Assembly (NCBI RefSeq): GCF_000472785.1
Contig: NZ_AXAL01000016.1
Span: 1 to 64,000 of the forward strand
Length of the DNA stretch: 64,000 bases
Direction of reading: 5' to 3'
Source of the DNA: Mesorhizobium loti CJ3sym
GTDB taxonomy: Bacteria; Pseudomonadota; Alphaproteobacteria; Rhizobiales; Rhizobiaceae
Shown: positions 8,111-17,864 of the stretch, in pieces
How the letters are laid out: each line of letters opens with the position of its first letter
Position numbering within the stretch: position 1 is the first letter of the stretch
Program-made: the position numbers and the translations under genes
Notes under the pieces: model-generated
Seen by the model: the letters and a program-made list of their open reading frames with translations, nothing else
Database searches by the model: none
What the model was told of the DNA's origin: nothing

Positions 8111-8815
8111 TCAGCCCCTTGCCGGGATGCTAAGGCCCTTCTGCACCGCCGGCCGTGAAAGACCGCGTCCCAGCCAAGCGCCGACATTGGCGAAATCCTT
8201 GAAGCCGACAATCTCGCCTGCTTCATAGAAGCCGATCAGATTGCGTACCCAGCCGAGCAGCGAGATGTCGGCTATGGTGTAGTCGTTGCCCATGATCCAT
8301 TTGCGGCCCTTCAGCCTGCCGTCGAGCACACCGAGCAGCCGCCTCGACTCGTCGCGGTAACGTTCCAGCGGGCGCTTGTCGGCGATCTCACGGCCAGCGA
8401 ACTTGTGGAAGAAGCCGAGCTGGCCGAACATCGGCCCGACCGCGGCCATCTGGAAGAACACCCACTGGATGGTCTCGTAGCGCCGCACCGCATCCGCGGG
8501 CAGAAGCAGGCCGGTCTTTTCGGCGAGATAGAGCAGGATGGCGCCGGATTCGAAGAGGCCGATCGGCTTGCCGTCCGGGCCGTTGGGATCGATGATCGCC
8601 GGAATCTTGCCATTGGGGTTGAGCGACAGGAATTCCGGCGTCCAGCTTTCATCCTTGCCGATGTTGACGTAATGCGGCTCGTAGGGCAGGCCGATCTCTT
8701 CCAGGGCGATCGAGACCTTCACGCCGTTCGGCGTCGGCGCCGAATAGAGCTGGATCTGATCCGGATGCTTGGCTGGCCAGCGGGTTTCGATCGGGAAGGC
8801 GGACAGGTCGGCCAT
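8111..8815 (-). CDS. Glutathione S-transferase family protein (YghU/YfcG, nu-class type)
   Basis: The 234-residue protein has an N-terminal thioredoxin-fold domain with the sequence YSAPTPNGVKVSIALEEIGL. The TPNG segment is the glutathione-binding motif of the E. coli YghU/YfcG class, which uses Thr/Asn instead of a catalytic Cys or Tyr. NPNGKIPAIIDP is the cis-Pro loop and FESGAILLYLAEKTG the gamma-glutamyl site. The C-terminal all-helical domain follows. These enzymes show disulfide reductase or peroxidase activity with glutathione. The start was set at the ATG after CAGGAG; an upstream in-frame Met would add 19 residues that match nothing. Confidence 0.88.
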   Translation of the reverse strand: MADLSAFPIETRWPAKHPDQIQLYSAPTPNGVKVSIALEEIGLPYEPHYVNIGKDESWTPEFLSLNPNGKIPAIIDPNGPDGKPIGLFESGAILLYLAEKTGLLLPADAVRRYETIQWVFFQMAAVGPMFGQLGFFHKFAGREIADKRPLERYRDESRRLLGVLDGRLKGRKWIMGNDYTIADISLLGWVRNLIGFYEAGEIVGFKDFANVGAWLGRGLSRPAVQKGLSIPARG

Positions 8816-8952
8816 GGAAAACTCCTGAAATGGGATTGGCGCCGAAAAGCGCCGGGTTGGCGGGTCGCCCAAGAATTAGGCGCGCGGCCCGGCATGATCA
8901 ATATGGCGGCAACGGTTTCGCCGTGCACGGACAGTCACGGAACCGGATTGGC

Positions 8953-9008
8953 GGTGGTGACCGCCTGGGGCAGGTAGTGACCGCCCGGGCGGTGGTAACC
9001 ACCCGGGA
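8953..9008. repeat. Three short direct repeats at the 3' end of the NodE-like gene
   Basis: Three imperfect copies of GGTGGTGACCGCCTGGG lie head to tail at 8953, 8973 and 8991, with unit length 18-20 bases. The third reads GGTGGTAACCACCCGGG. Each unit is itself partly palindromic. The array starts directly after the stop codon of the ketosynthase gene in its direction of reading, so it could act as a terminator-like or mRNA-end structure. It is not a known repeat family to me. Confidence 0.5.
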
Positions 9009-10217
9009 TCAGACCGCCTTGAAGGCCAGCACCGCGTTGGTGCCGCCAAAGGCGAAGCCGTTGCTGATCGCGGCGCGCACCTTGCGTTCGCGGGCAACAT
9101 TGGGCGTGACGTCGAGATCGCAATCCGGATCGGGCTCGCGATAGTTCGCGGTCGGCGGCACGATGCCTTCGCGGATCGCATTGACGCAAGCGATCATCTC
9201 CAGCGCGCCGGATGCGCCAAGGCAGTGGGCATGCATCGATTTGGTCGACGACACCGACAGTCTATAGGCGTGGTCGCCGAAGACGCGCTTGATTGCCGCC
9301 GTCTCGATCAGATCGTTGGCCTTGGTCCCGGTGCCATGCGCATTGAGATAGTCGACATCCTCGGGATTGAGCCCGGCGTCGGCCAGACAGGCGCGCATGG
9401 CGGCCGTCGGCCCCTCGACGGTCGGCGCGACAATGTCGGATGCGTCAGCGGACAGGCCGGCGCCCGCGACTTCGGCAAGAATGGTGGCGCCGCGCGCCAT
9501 GGCATGTTCATAGGTTTCCAGCACCGCCATGCCGGCGCCTTCACCAAGCGACAGGCCCTGGCGATCGGCTGAAAACGGCCGGCATGTGTCCGGCGCCAGC
9601 ACCCGCAACGCCTCCCACCCTTTCAGGATACCCCAGACAAGCGGCGCATCGGTGCCGCCCGCTACCATGACGTCAGCGCGGCCAAGCCTGATCTGGTCGA
9701 CCGCCGAAGCAATGGCATGGTTGGACGACGAACAAGCGGAGGTGACGCCGAAAACCGGACCACGCAGGCCCAGATTCATGCTGACATGGCCCGAGGCCGC
9801 ACTGGGCATCACCTTCGGAACGGTAAAGATGCCGGCGCGGTTCTTGCCCTCGGTCAAGATGGCGCGATAGCTCTCCTCGATCGCTTCCCAGCCGCAGACG
9901 CCGACGCCGATGACGGCGCCCATCCGGTAGGTGGTGGCTTCATCCGAAACCAGGCCGGACTGCTTCAGGGCCTCGCGTGCGGCGATCGTCGCCAACAAGC
10001 TGAAACGGTCCATCGACACCGTCTGCTTATGGCCAATGCCATGATCGGGCAGCGTCTTGATTTCGGCGCCGACCCTGACCTTCAGATCGTACAGTGGCGA
10101 ATTGCTGATCTGGCCAATGGCCGAGCGGCCGGCACGCATCTCGTTCCAGATCGCGGGCGCGTTGGTGCCGAGCCCGCAAATGCCACCCATGCCGGTAATG
10201 ACGACGCGCTTCAGCAT
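9009..10217 (-). CDS. NodE-like beta-ketoacyl-ACP synthase
   Basis: This 402-residue condensing enzyme is of the FabF/KAS II class. The Cys-His-His triad is visible: Cys162 in TSACSSSNHA, His294 in NAHGTGTKAND and His331 in MHAHCLGASGA. The N-terminus (VVITGMGGICGLGTNAPAIW, then NEMRAGRSAIG and MDRFSLLA) matches what I know of rhizobial NodE more closely than housekeeping FabF. NodE extends polyunsaturated acyl chains carried on NodF for host-specific Nod factors. The gene lies 5 bases downstream of a NodF-like carrier protein in the same direction. No other nod gene is nearby, so a role in a different special fatty acid remains possible. Confidence 0.85.
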   Translation of the reverse strand: MLKRVVITGMGGICGLGTNAPAIWNEMRAGRSAIGQISNSPLYDLKVRVGAEIKTLPDHGIGHKQTVSMDRFSLLATIAAREALKQSGLVSDEATTYRMGAVIGVGVCGWEAIEESYRAILTEGKNRAGIFTVPKVMPSAASGHVSMNLGLRGPVFGVTSACSSSNHAIASAVDQIRLGRADVMVAGGTDAPLVWGILKGWEALRVLAPDTCRPFSADRQGLSLGEGAGMAVLETYEHAMARGATILAEVAGAGLSADASDIVAPTVEGPTAAMRACLADAGLNPEDVDYLNAHGTGTKANDLIETAAIKRVFGDHAYRLSVSSTKSMHAHCLGASGALEMIACVNAIREGIVPPTANYREPDPDCDLDVTPNVARERKVRAAISNGFAFGGTNAVLAFKAV

Positions 10218-10222
10218 TCAGT

Positions 10223-10477
10223 TCAGGCTTTTTTCGCGATCAATGCGCGAACGGCCTCGACCATGTCGCCGACATTCTTCAGATTGCTCCAGGCATCGAC
10301 CGTATTCATTTCGATCTCGATGCCATATTGCTCCTCGAGATCGAAGATGATCTCCGTCAATTCAAGCGAATGGATGCCCAGCGACGTCAACTCGGTGCCG
10401 GTGGTGATTTCCTCACCGCCCGACTCCGCATGAGCCTTGATCTTTTCGATGATATCCGTTGCCAGTTGGTCAGCCAT
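10223..10477 (-). CDS. NodF-like acyl carrier protein
   Basis: The 84-residue carrier protein resembles NodF: MADQLATDIIEKIKAH at the start, TELTSLGIHSLELTEIIFDL around the attachment serine, and EMNTVDAWSNLKNVGDMVEA afterwards. The phosphopantetheine should attach to Ser37. The residue before it is His36, where carrier proteins nearly always have Asp (DSL); this may change recognition by the transferase or by the partner synthase. Start: an ATG with GGAAGAGGCGG just upstream; an earlier in-frame Met gives a 12-residue extension without support. Transcribed first in a two-gene unit with the NodE-like synthase and divergent from ureD. I see no nod box in the 200 bases between them. Confidence 0.85.
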   Translation of the reverse strand: MADQLATDIIEKIKAHAESGGEEITTGTELTSLGIHSLELTEIIFDLEEQYGIEIEMNTVDAWSNLKNVGDMVEAVRALIAKKA

Positions 10478-10678
10478 TCCGCCTCTTCCCCACTTTTCGT
10501 TTCTCGACGCCAACTGAACAGCGCCTTCTTGTCCTCGATATCAGGCTGCGACCGTCGCCTTACACCCCCGCCAAGCATCGCATGACCGCACCAAGGTGGC
10601 TCCCTCTATAGAAACGGAAACGCCATCAAGCAACAAGCTATATATCGACAAAACCGCCGCAGTGCTTAACCTGACGGC

Positions 10679-11521
10679 GTGGATACGATCGAATATACCA
10701 AGTTTTCGGGCCAGCCGGCCCAGCGCGCCGCGGGTCTGGCACAGCTGGGCTGCGCCAGCGCCGACGGCCGCACGCGGTTGCAGCGCCTCTATCAGGATGG
10801 CTCCGCCAAGATAAGGCTGCCGGCCGTTTCGGCCGATCCGCTGGAGGCGGTGCTGATCAACACCGCCGGTGGATTGACCGGCGGCGACCGCATCGGCTGG
10901 GAGGTGGATGTCGGCGCCGATGCCTCGGCATCGATAACGACCCAGGCCTGCGAGAAGGTCTACCGCGCCGCATCCGACCAGGCCCAGGTGCGGGTCAGGC
11001 TGAGCGTCGGCGAAAACGGCCGCATCGCCTGGCTGCCGCAGGAAACCATTGTCTTCGACCGGGCGGCCTTTGCCCGCACATTGGATGTCGAGCTTGCCGC
11101 GGGGGCCGAGGCGCTGGTGCTGGAGGCAACCGTCTTCGGCCGCCTAGCCATGGGTGAAAGCGCCGCGCTGGGCAGTTTTCGCGACCGCTGGCGCGTCCGC
11201 CAGGGTGGTTTTCTCATCCATGCCGAGGATTTCCGAATCGGACCTGATATCGCCGCAACCCTCGCTCGCCCGGCGGCTGCCGGCGGCGCAATCGCGGTGG
11301 CAACGCTGCTGCTGGTGTCGGCGCGGGCCGAGGCTTTGCTCGATCGGGTCCGGGAGATCGTCGGCGACCAGGGGGGCGCCAGCGCCTGGAGCGTGAAGCC
11401 ATCTGGCAAGCTTCTTGCGAGGCTTTATGCCGAGGACAGCTACCAACTGCGCCAGCGGCTGGTTCCGCTTGTCGGATTGCTCAATGGAAGGGCGGGGCTG
11501 CCCAAATTATGGTCACTGTGA
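10679..11521 (+). CDS. ureD: Urease accessory protein UreD
   Basis: The 280-residue UreD (UreH) protein contains AVLINTAGGLTGGDRIGWEV near residue 60 and the conserved GRIAWLPQETIVFDRAAFAR. UreD binds urease apoprotein and forms the scaffold on which UreF and UreG load nickel. It is first in the urease cluster and starts with GTG. ureA follows after 13 bases. The upstream 200 bases are shared with the divergent NodF-like gene. I found no convincing sigma-54 site there, although urease genes are often nitrogen-controlled. Confidence 0.95.
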   Translation: MDTIEYTKFSGQPAQRAAGLAQLGCASADGRTRLQRLYQDGSAKIRLPAVSADPLEAVLINTAGGLTGGDRIGWEVDVGADASASITTQACEKVYRAASDQAQVRVRLSVGENGRIAWLPQETIVFDRAAFARTLDVELAAGAEALVLEATVFGRLAMGESAALGSFRDRWRVRQGGFLIHAEDFRIGPDIAATLARPAAAGGAIAVATLLLVSARAEALLDRVREIVGDQGGASAWSVKPSGKLLARLYAEDSYQLRQRLVPLVGLLNGRAGLPKLWSL

Positions 11522-11534
11522 TTCGGGAACCCGC

Positions 11535-11837
11535 ATGAACCTGACGCCAAGGGAAAAAGACAAGCTGCTGATCGCCATGGCGGCGATCGTGGCGCGCAAG
11601 CGGCTGGAGCGCGGCGTCAAGCTGAACCATCCGGAAGCGATCGCGCTGATCACCGATTTCGTCGTCGAGGGCGCCCGCGATGGCCGCCCGGTTGCCGAAT
11701 TGATGGAGGCCGGCGCCCATGTCGTCACCCGCGCGCAGGTGATGGAAGGCATCGCCGAGATGATCCATGACGTGCAGGTGGAGGCAACTTTTCCCGACGG
11801 TACCAAGCTGGTGACCGTGCACGAACCCATCAGGTGA
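11535..11837 (+). CDS. ureA: Urease subunit gamma
   Basis: At 100 residues this is the standard length for a separate UreA. Typical sequences include MNLTPREKDKLLIAMAAIVA, the RGVKLNHPEAIALI segment and GAHVVTRAQVMEGIAEMIHD. It is the smallest structural subunit of the nickel enzyme that hydrolyses urea to ammonia and carbamate in the cytoplasm. It sits between ureD and a DUF1272 gene and is read in the same direction. Confidence 0.97.
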   Translation: MNLTPREKDKLLIAMAAIVARKRLERGVKLNHPEAIALITDFVVEGARDGRPVAELMEAGAHVVTRAQVMEGIAEMIHDVQVEATFPDGTKLVTVHEPIR

Positions 11838-11847
11838 GGAGAGGAAA

Positions 11848-12090
11848 ATGCTTGAACTGCGTCCGAACTGCGAGTGCTGCGACAAGAACCTGCCGCCGGC
11901 GGCGACGGACGCATTGATCTGCACCTTCTGCGCCGATTGTGTGGAACACGTCCTCAAGGGCGTCTGCCCCAATTGCGGCGGCAATTTTTCGGCCCGGCCG
12001 ATCCGCCCGGCGGCGAAGCTGGAAAAATATCCGGCTTCGACCAGGCGCGTCCTCAAGGCCGAAGGCTGCGGCCCTCGCAAGGCGGCATGA
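11848..12090 (+). CDS. DUF1272 zinc-ribbon-like small protein
   Basis: The 80-residue protein holds Cys pairs in LRPNCECCDKNLPP, ICTFCADC and GVCPNCGGNF, the DUF1272 pattern, which probably binds one or two metal ions. Its function is unknown. It is inserted between ureA and hupE/ureJ with an 10-base gap and a GAGGAG ribosome site, so it is cotranscribed with urease genes. A role in nickel or zinc handling can be proposed from position only. Confidence 0.85.
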   Translation: MLELRPNCECCDKNLPPAATDALICTFCADCVEHVLKGVCPNCGGNFSARPIRPAAKLEKYPASTRRVLKAEGCGPRKAA

Positions 12091-12118
12091 ATACCCTGAC
12101 ATTGGAAACGGAAGGCAA

Positions 12119-12712
12119 ATGGAAATGATCCCTGCCAAACGACTGTCACTCTCGGCGATCCTGTTTCTGGCCGCGGCAATGCCCGCCCACGCCCATGTCG
12201 GCATCGGCACGACGTCGTCCTTCACGGCCGGCTTCATGCACCCGCTCTCCGGCCTTGATCACATGACGGTGATGATCGCGGTCGGGCTGTGGGCGGCACT
12301 CAAGGGCGGCAGGGCGATCTGGGCGTGGCCGGCTGCCTTTGTCGGCGTCATGCTGGGCGGCGCGGCCCTTGGCATGGCCCATGTGCCGGTGCCCTTCGTC
12401 GAGCCGGGCATACTGGCCTCCGTCGTGGCGCTCGGCCTGCTGGTGGCGCTGGCGGTCGATCTGCCCGTCTCGGCCGGTGTTGCCATTATCGGCCTGTTCG
12501 CGCTGTTTCACGGGCACGCCCATGGCACCGAAGTGCCGGAAAATGCCGGCGGGTTCGAGTATATGGCGGGCTTTGCCGTCGCCACGGCGCTGCTCCATGC
12601 TGTCGGCATCGCCGCCGGGCTTGGTCTTGGCCTGAGGTTGCGTGGTCTGGCCCGCGTCGCGGGTGCTGCCTGCGCGGCGATCGGTGTCGGCCTCGCTTTC
12701 GGCGTTGTGTGA
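12119..12712 (+). CDS. ureJ: HupE/UreJ family nickel transporter
   Basis: The 197-residue membrane protein has a cleavable signal ending near AMPAHAHVG. It then shows the HupE/UreJ hallmark HPLSGLDHMTVMIAVGLWA and about six membrane segments, with a second His-rich loop FALFHGHAHGTEVP. The His residues in HPLSGLDH and HGHAHG probably bind Ni2+. The protein likely brings nickel to urease maturation. It lies between the DUF1272 gene and ureB. The ATG was chosen with GGAAGG upstream; an ATG two codons later is possible. Confidence 0.9.
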   Translation: MEMIPAKRLSLSAILFLAAAMPAHAHVGIGTTSSFTAGFMHPLSGLDHMTVMIAVGLWAALKGGRAIWAWPAAFVGVMLGGAALGMAHVPVPFVEPGILASVVALGLLVALAVDLPVSAGVAIIGLFALFHGHAHGTEVPENAGGFEYMAGFAVATALLHAVGIAAGLGLGLRLRGLARVAGAACAAIGVGLAFGVV

Positions 12713-12718
12713 GGTCCA

Positions 12719-13024
<306 letters not shown>

Positions 13025-13044
13025 CGTGTAGCGGCGCGCTTAAG

Positions 13045-13566
13045 TCATCTGGAGGGCTTGGCAGCCGCATAGATGACAATCTCTCCTGGATCGTCGAACT
13101 CGACGGCGAGGACGTCCTGCGCCAGCACGCGCCGCGAATCGATGGCATTGAACAGCAAAGCGTTCGCCTCGATCTCCTTACGCAGTTCGGCGACGTCGTC
13201 CTTATGCTGCCGGACCTTGTTCTCGATGGCCGGCGGCGGGCCGCCTTCGCTGCGCGCCGCGTCGGTCAGGAACACGATATCGACCTTGTCGAGCTTGGAC
13301 GTCTTGCGCACCGTGCTGATGTTTTCACGCGTGCGGTCGATCGCCGAACTGACTTTTCCGATTTCAGCGGTGGTCCTGGCCACTTCCTGATTGACCTGCG
13401 ATCCAACGATCCGGTTGACGGTTTCAGGGTTTTCCAGGCCCTGCGCGTCGGCAAAGGGCAGAGTTGCGGCCAAAAACCCGGTTACCACGAGCACGGGCAG
13501 CCATTGGGGGGTGGGCAACGCTGGAACGGCCATGATTCGCTTTCGGGATTTGTTTCCGTCAGGCAT
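13045..13566 (-). CDS. Exported protein of unknown function between ureB and ureC
   Basis: The 173-residue protein has a long n-region, then a signal segment PVLVVTGFLAATLPFADAQG. The mature part is helical (VGSQVNQEVARTTAEIGKVS, then DKVDIVFLTDAARSEGG, KVRQHKDDVAELRKEIEANA) and ends near a short beta segment EIVIYAAAKPS. I do not recognise a family. It is transcribed against the urease genes, is second in a two-gene unit with the small exported protein upstream, and ends 20 bases from the end of ureB. The start was chosen for the GGGAGA ribosome site; a Met 33 bases further in is an alternative. Confidence 0.65.
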   Translation of the reverse strand: MPDGNKSRKRIMAVPALPTPQWLPVLVVTGFLAATLPFADAQGLENPETVNRIVGSQVNQEVARTTAEIGKVSSAIDRTRENISTVRKTSKLDKVDIVFLTDAARSEGGPPPAIENKVRQHKDDVAELRKEIEANALLFNAIDSRRVLAQDVLAVEFDDPGEIVIYAAAKPSR

Positions 13567-13644
13567 CAAAACGTCTCCCGCCTTGCCAAGGTTCCCCGTC
13601 CAATGCGGTCGGCAGGCCGGATGCCGGCCCGCCAAGCCGCGTCG

Positions 13645-14013
13645 TCAACTCGCCTTCTTGGTGATCAGGGTCAACGCACCATTGGGCTGCATGCTGGCCG
13701 CGATCACCTGCGCCGAGGTCACTCCCTTGGCGTCCATCGCGGACTTCACCTCGGGCGTGGCGTCGATCGAGCTCCGCAGCTTCTGCAAACCGGCGTCGCC
13801 GCGCTGGGCGACAATCTGATTGACCTCGGTCTGCGTGGCTGGCGGCAGCTCCTTGATGTCAACGATGTTGACGCTCTGGATCGCCGGTGCCTGAGCCTTG
13901 GGAGCAGGCGCGGTTGGAGCCGGCGCGGGCTGCGGCGTGGGTTGCTGCTGGGCACTGGCGGCACCGGCCAGCATCAGGCTGGCGGCGGCTGCAAGAATTA
14001 TCGTTTTGCGCAT
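13645..14013 (-). CDS. Small exported Pro/Ala-rich protein
   Basis: The 122-residue protein has a clear signal peptide (MRKTIILAAAASLMLAGAAS, cleavage after AQ). A Pro/Ala/Gln linker follows, then a compact C-terminal part with VNIVDIKELPPATQTEVNQI and SSIDATPEVKSAMDAKGVTS. The start has a GGAAGGA ribosome site. It is first of a two-gene unit read against urease genes and divergent from ureC. It is a periplasmic protein of unknown role, and I do not recognise the family. Confidence 0.65.
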   Translation of the reverse strand: MRKTIILAAAASLMLAGAASAQQQPTPQPAPAPTAPAPKAQAPAIQSVNIVDIKELPPATQTEVNQIVAQRGDAGLQKLRSSIDATPEVKSAMDAKGVTSAQVIAASMQPNGALTLITKKAS

Positions 14014-14104
14014 GGATTTTCCTTCCATCGATTTGGCAAACGGGTGTTTTGGGGTGACCTCCCAACCTCAACCGCCAAATGGGATCAGAAGGTGTCGGCC
14101 AGCG

Positions 14105-14119
14105 GGTCATTGAATGACC
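14105..14119. promoter_or_regulatory. Candidate operator between ureC and the divergent exported-protein gene
   Basis: GGTCATTGAATGACC is a perfect 7-bp inverted repeat around one central base. It lies in the 167-base divergent gap, about 60 bases before ureC. Its symmetry and position suit a dimeric repressor or activator. No family can be named from the sequence alone. Confidence 0.4.
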
Positions 14120-14180
14120 ATTGGATGGCAACAATGTGCGGGCAGGTTTCAGACAAATCGCATTTCGGGAGCAATCGCTG

Positions 14181-15893
<1,713 letters not shown>

Positions 15894-16075
15894 GGCCGGC
15901 CCCAAAGTCATGGTTCATGAATTCGGGCAAATGCCTCTGAGAAGTGCGCGCATTTCGTCAAGTGCCGACGCGAAGCGGTCCTCGAAACCGACGGTACTTC
16001 GTGGATCCGCCTGATCGCCGGCATGCTTTAGCTTCCAACTTGGAAATCCGGGGCCTTTGGAGCAATATACGCTTC

Positions 16076-16564
16076 ATGAACAAGATCTTTCGAAAACAGC
16101 AATTGACGCCCTATGAGGCCGATTATGCTCGGTGGTGCGCGGAGCAAGGCGCGCTGTTGCGCGAAGGTCGTCTATCCGACCTCGACCGCGAGAATCTTGC
16201 CGAGGAGATCGAGAGCTTGGGGCGGAGCGACAAAAGGGAAATTGCAAGCAGGCTTGGTACCCTGGTCCTTCACTTGCTCAAATGGGAGTTTCAGCCGGAG
16301 CAGCGCAAAACTGGATGGCTGCTGACAATCCGTGAGCAGCGGCATCGGATAGAAAATCTGCTCGATGAAAGTCCGAGCCTGAAAGCATATCCGGCGCAGA
16401 TGCTGGGACGAGAGTTCAAGATAGCAAGATTAAAGGCGCTGGACGAAACCGGCATGACAGATCGCGATTTCCCTGTTGATTGCCCGTATGCGATCAGGGA
16501 CATTCTGGACCATGACTATTTTCCAGGTGCGCCGTGGTCTTCGGACAAACTTATTCGCGGGTAA
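16076..16564 (+). CDS. DUF29 family protein
   Basis: The 162-residue protein contains YEADYARWCAEQGALLREGR, LDRENLAEEIESLGRSDKRE and LLKWEFQPEQRKTGWLLTI, the conserved core of DUF29. Its second half has DYFPGAPWS near the end. DUF29 proteins are small, probably cytoplasmic, and of unknown role; many copies occur in cyanobacteria and proteobacteria. It stands alone between ureC and a membrane protein gene. The 182 bases before it hold no clear gene. Confidence 0.85.
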   Translation: MNKIFRKQQLTPYEADYARWCAEQGALLREGRLSDLDRENLAEEIESLGRSDKREIASRLGTLVLHLLKWEFQPEQRKTGWLLTIREQRHRIENLLDESPSLKAYPAQMLGREFKIARLKALDETGMTDRDFPVDCPYAIRDILDHDYFPGAPWSSDKLIRG

Positions 16565-16620
16565 CTGAGAATTGGTCCGTCGCAGATATTTCATAACGTC
16601 GTGAGCATTGGTATCCGCCC

Positions 16621-17214
16621 ATGGCCACCGAACTAGCCTCTCCCCACGATATTTTCCCGCATATCCGCATCGTCATGGGCATGGTGATCGGGCTTGGCGT
16701 CGCCCGCCTGCTGTCTGGGGTGGCGCGCATCGTCCAGCATCCCGGCCAATACAGGCTCTATCCCGTGCACCTCGCCTGGGTCGCCTCCATGCTGTTGCTG
16801 CTGGTGCATTTCTGGTGGTGGGAGTTCGGTCTCTACACCATAGAGGTCTGGACCTTCGGCAAATACCTGTTCTTGATCTTCTACGCCATCACGCTGTTCC
16901 TGCTGTGCGCGCTGCTGTTTCCGGATTCAATGCTGGACTACACCAGCTACGAGGATTTCTTCTATTCCCGCCGGGGCTGGTTCTTCGGCCTGCTGGCGAC
17001 GACCTATCTGCTCGACGTGGTCGACACGCTACTGAAAGGCCCGGAGCATTTCGCCCGCTACGGCAATGAATATCTGTTCCGCACACCGGTCTTCGTGGCA
17101 CTGTGCATTGCCGCCATACTGGTGCGCGATCGCCGCTTTCACATTGCCTTTGTCGTCGGCACGCTGATCTATCAGGTATCGTTCATCCTGCGGCTCTTCG
17201 ACACCATCGTATGA
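16621..17214 (+). CDS. Unrecognised multi-spanning membrane protein
   Basis: The 197-residue protein has about five or six predicted membrane helices, including VMGMVIGLGVARLLSGVARI, LAWVASMLLLLVHFWWWEF and YLFLIFYAITLFLLCALLF, and a cytoplasmic or periplasmic loop DSMLDYTSYEDFFYSRRGWF. I do not recognise a family. It lies 45 bases before the glutathione transferase gene that is coupled to ureE, so it may be part of the same transcript. Confidence 0.7.
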   Translation: MATELASPHDIFPHIRIVMGMVIGLGVARLLSGVARIVQHPGQYRLYPVHLAWVASMLLLLVHFWWWEFGLYTIEVWTFGKYLFLIFYAITLFLLCALLFPDSMLDYTSYEDFFYSRRGWFFGLLATTYLLDVVDTLLKGPEHFARYGNEYLFRTPVFVALCIAAILVRDRRFHIAFVVGTLIYQVSFILRLFDTIV

Positions 17215-17258
17215 CGGTGGTGGATGGTCTAGGGTCCGGTGAAAGGCAGGTTTCAACG

Positions 17259-17864
17259 ATGTATAAGGCCATCGGATCGCGCGGATCCCGGGTCAGCCGC
17301 GTTCTCTGGATGCTCGAGGAACTCGGGCAGCCCTATGAATTCGTCGAGGTCAAGCTGCGCTCGCCGGAAGCCTATGCGCTCAACCCATCGGGCAAGGTGC
17401 CGATCCTCATCGACGGCGAGCTGACGGTGACGGATTCGGCGGCGATCTGCGTCTATCTGGCCGACAAGCACGCCGACAAAGGCATGGGCGCCAATCCGGG
17501 CGTTGCAGGCCGAGCCGAGATGGATTCCTGGATGCATTTTGCCCAGAGCGAGTTCGAGGCGCCGCTGTGGAACAAATTGCGCCACCGCTTCCTGCTGCCG
17601 AAGGAGGTTCGCGTCGATGTCGGCCCCGCAGCGACCTATGACTTCGTCTCGGAGCTTAAGGCGCTGGATCGCCGGCTTGGCGACCAGACGTTTGCGCTGG
17701 GCGAACGGTTTTCCGCCGTGGACGTGCTGCTTGGCGACATGGGCAACTGGGCCCGCGCCGGAAAATTCCCGATCGAGTCCGAGCGCGTCAACGCCTATTT
17801 CGACCGCGTTCTGGCGCGGCCTGCCCGTGCGCGGGCGCAAGCCAACGGAGGCTCCATGAAATGA
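17259..17864 (+). CDS. Glutathione S-transferase family protein coupled to ureE
   Basis: The 201-residue protein starts with an N-terminal thioredoxin-like domain (SRGSRVSRVLWMLEELGQPY), a cis-Pro loop (NPSGKVPILIDGELTVTDSA) and an AAICVYLADKH glutathione site. A helical C-terminal domain follows. The first active-site serine is probably in GSRGSRVSR. Its stop overlaps the ureE start by four bases (ATGA), so translation is coupled to nickel chaperone synthesis. Whether it helps protect urease assembly from thiol stress or simply shares expression is unknown. Confidence 0.85.
   Translation: MYKAIGSRGSRVSRVLWMLEELGQPYEFVEVKLRSPEAYALNPSGKVPILIDGELTVTDSAAICVYLADKHADKGMGANPGVAGRAEMDSWMHFAQSEFEAPLWNKLRHRFLLPKEVRVDVGPAATYDFVSELKALDRRLGDQTFALGERFSAVDVLLGDMGNWARAGKFPIESERVNAYFDRVLARPARARAQANGGSMK

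Noticed and set aside
10478..10678. nod box or sigma-54/NtrC site between the NodF-like gene and ureD
   Set aside because: I looked for both, given the gene content. No match to the nod box consensus and no TGGCAC-N5-TTGC pattern is visible.
15915..16068. Short minus-strand frame after ureC, ending ALDEMRALLRGICPNS
   Set aside because: The sequence looks somewhat coding, but there is no start codon in frame and it overlaps the DUF29 start region. It may be a gene relic; the evidence is too thin.
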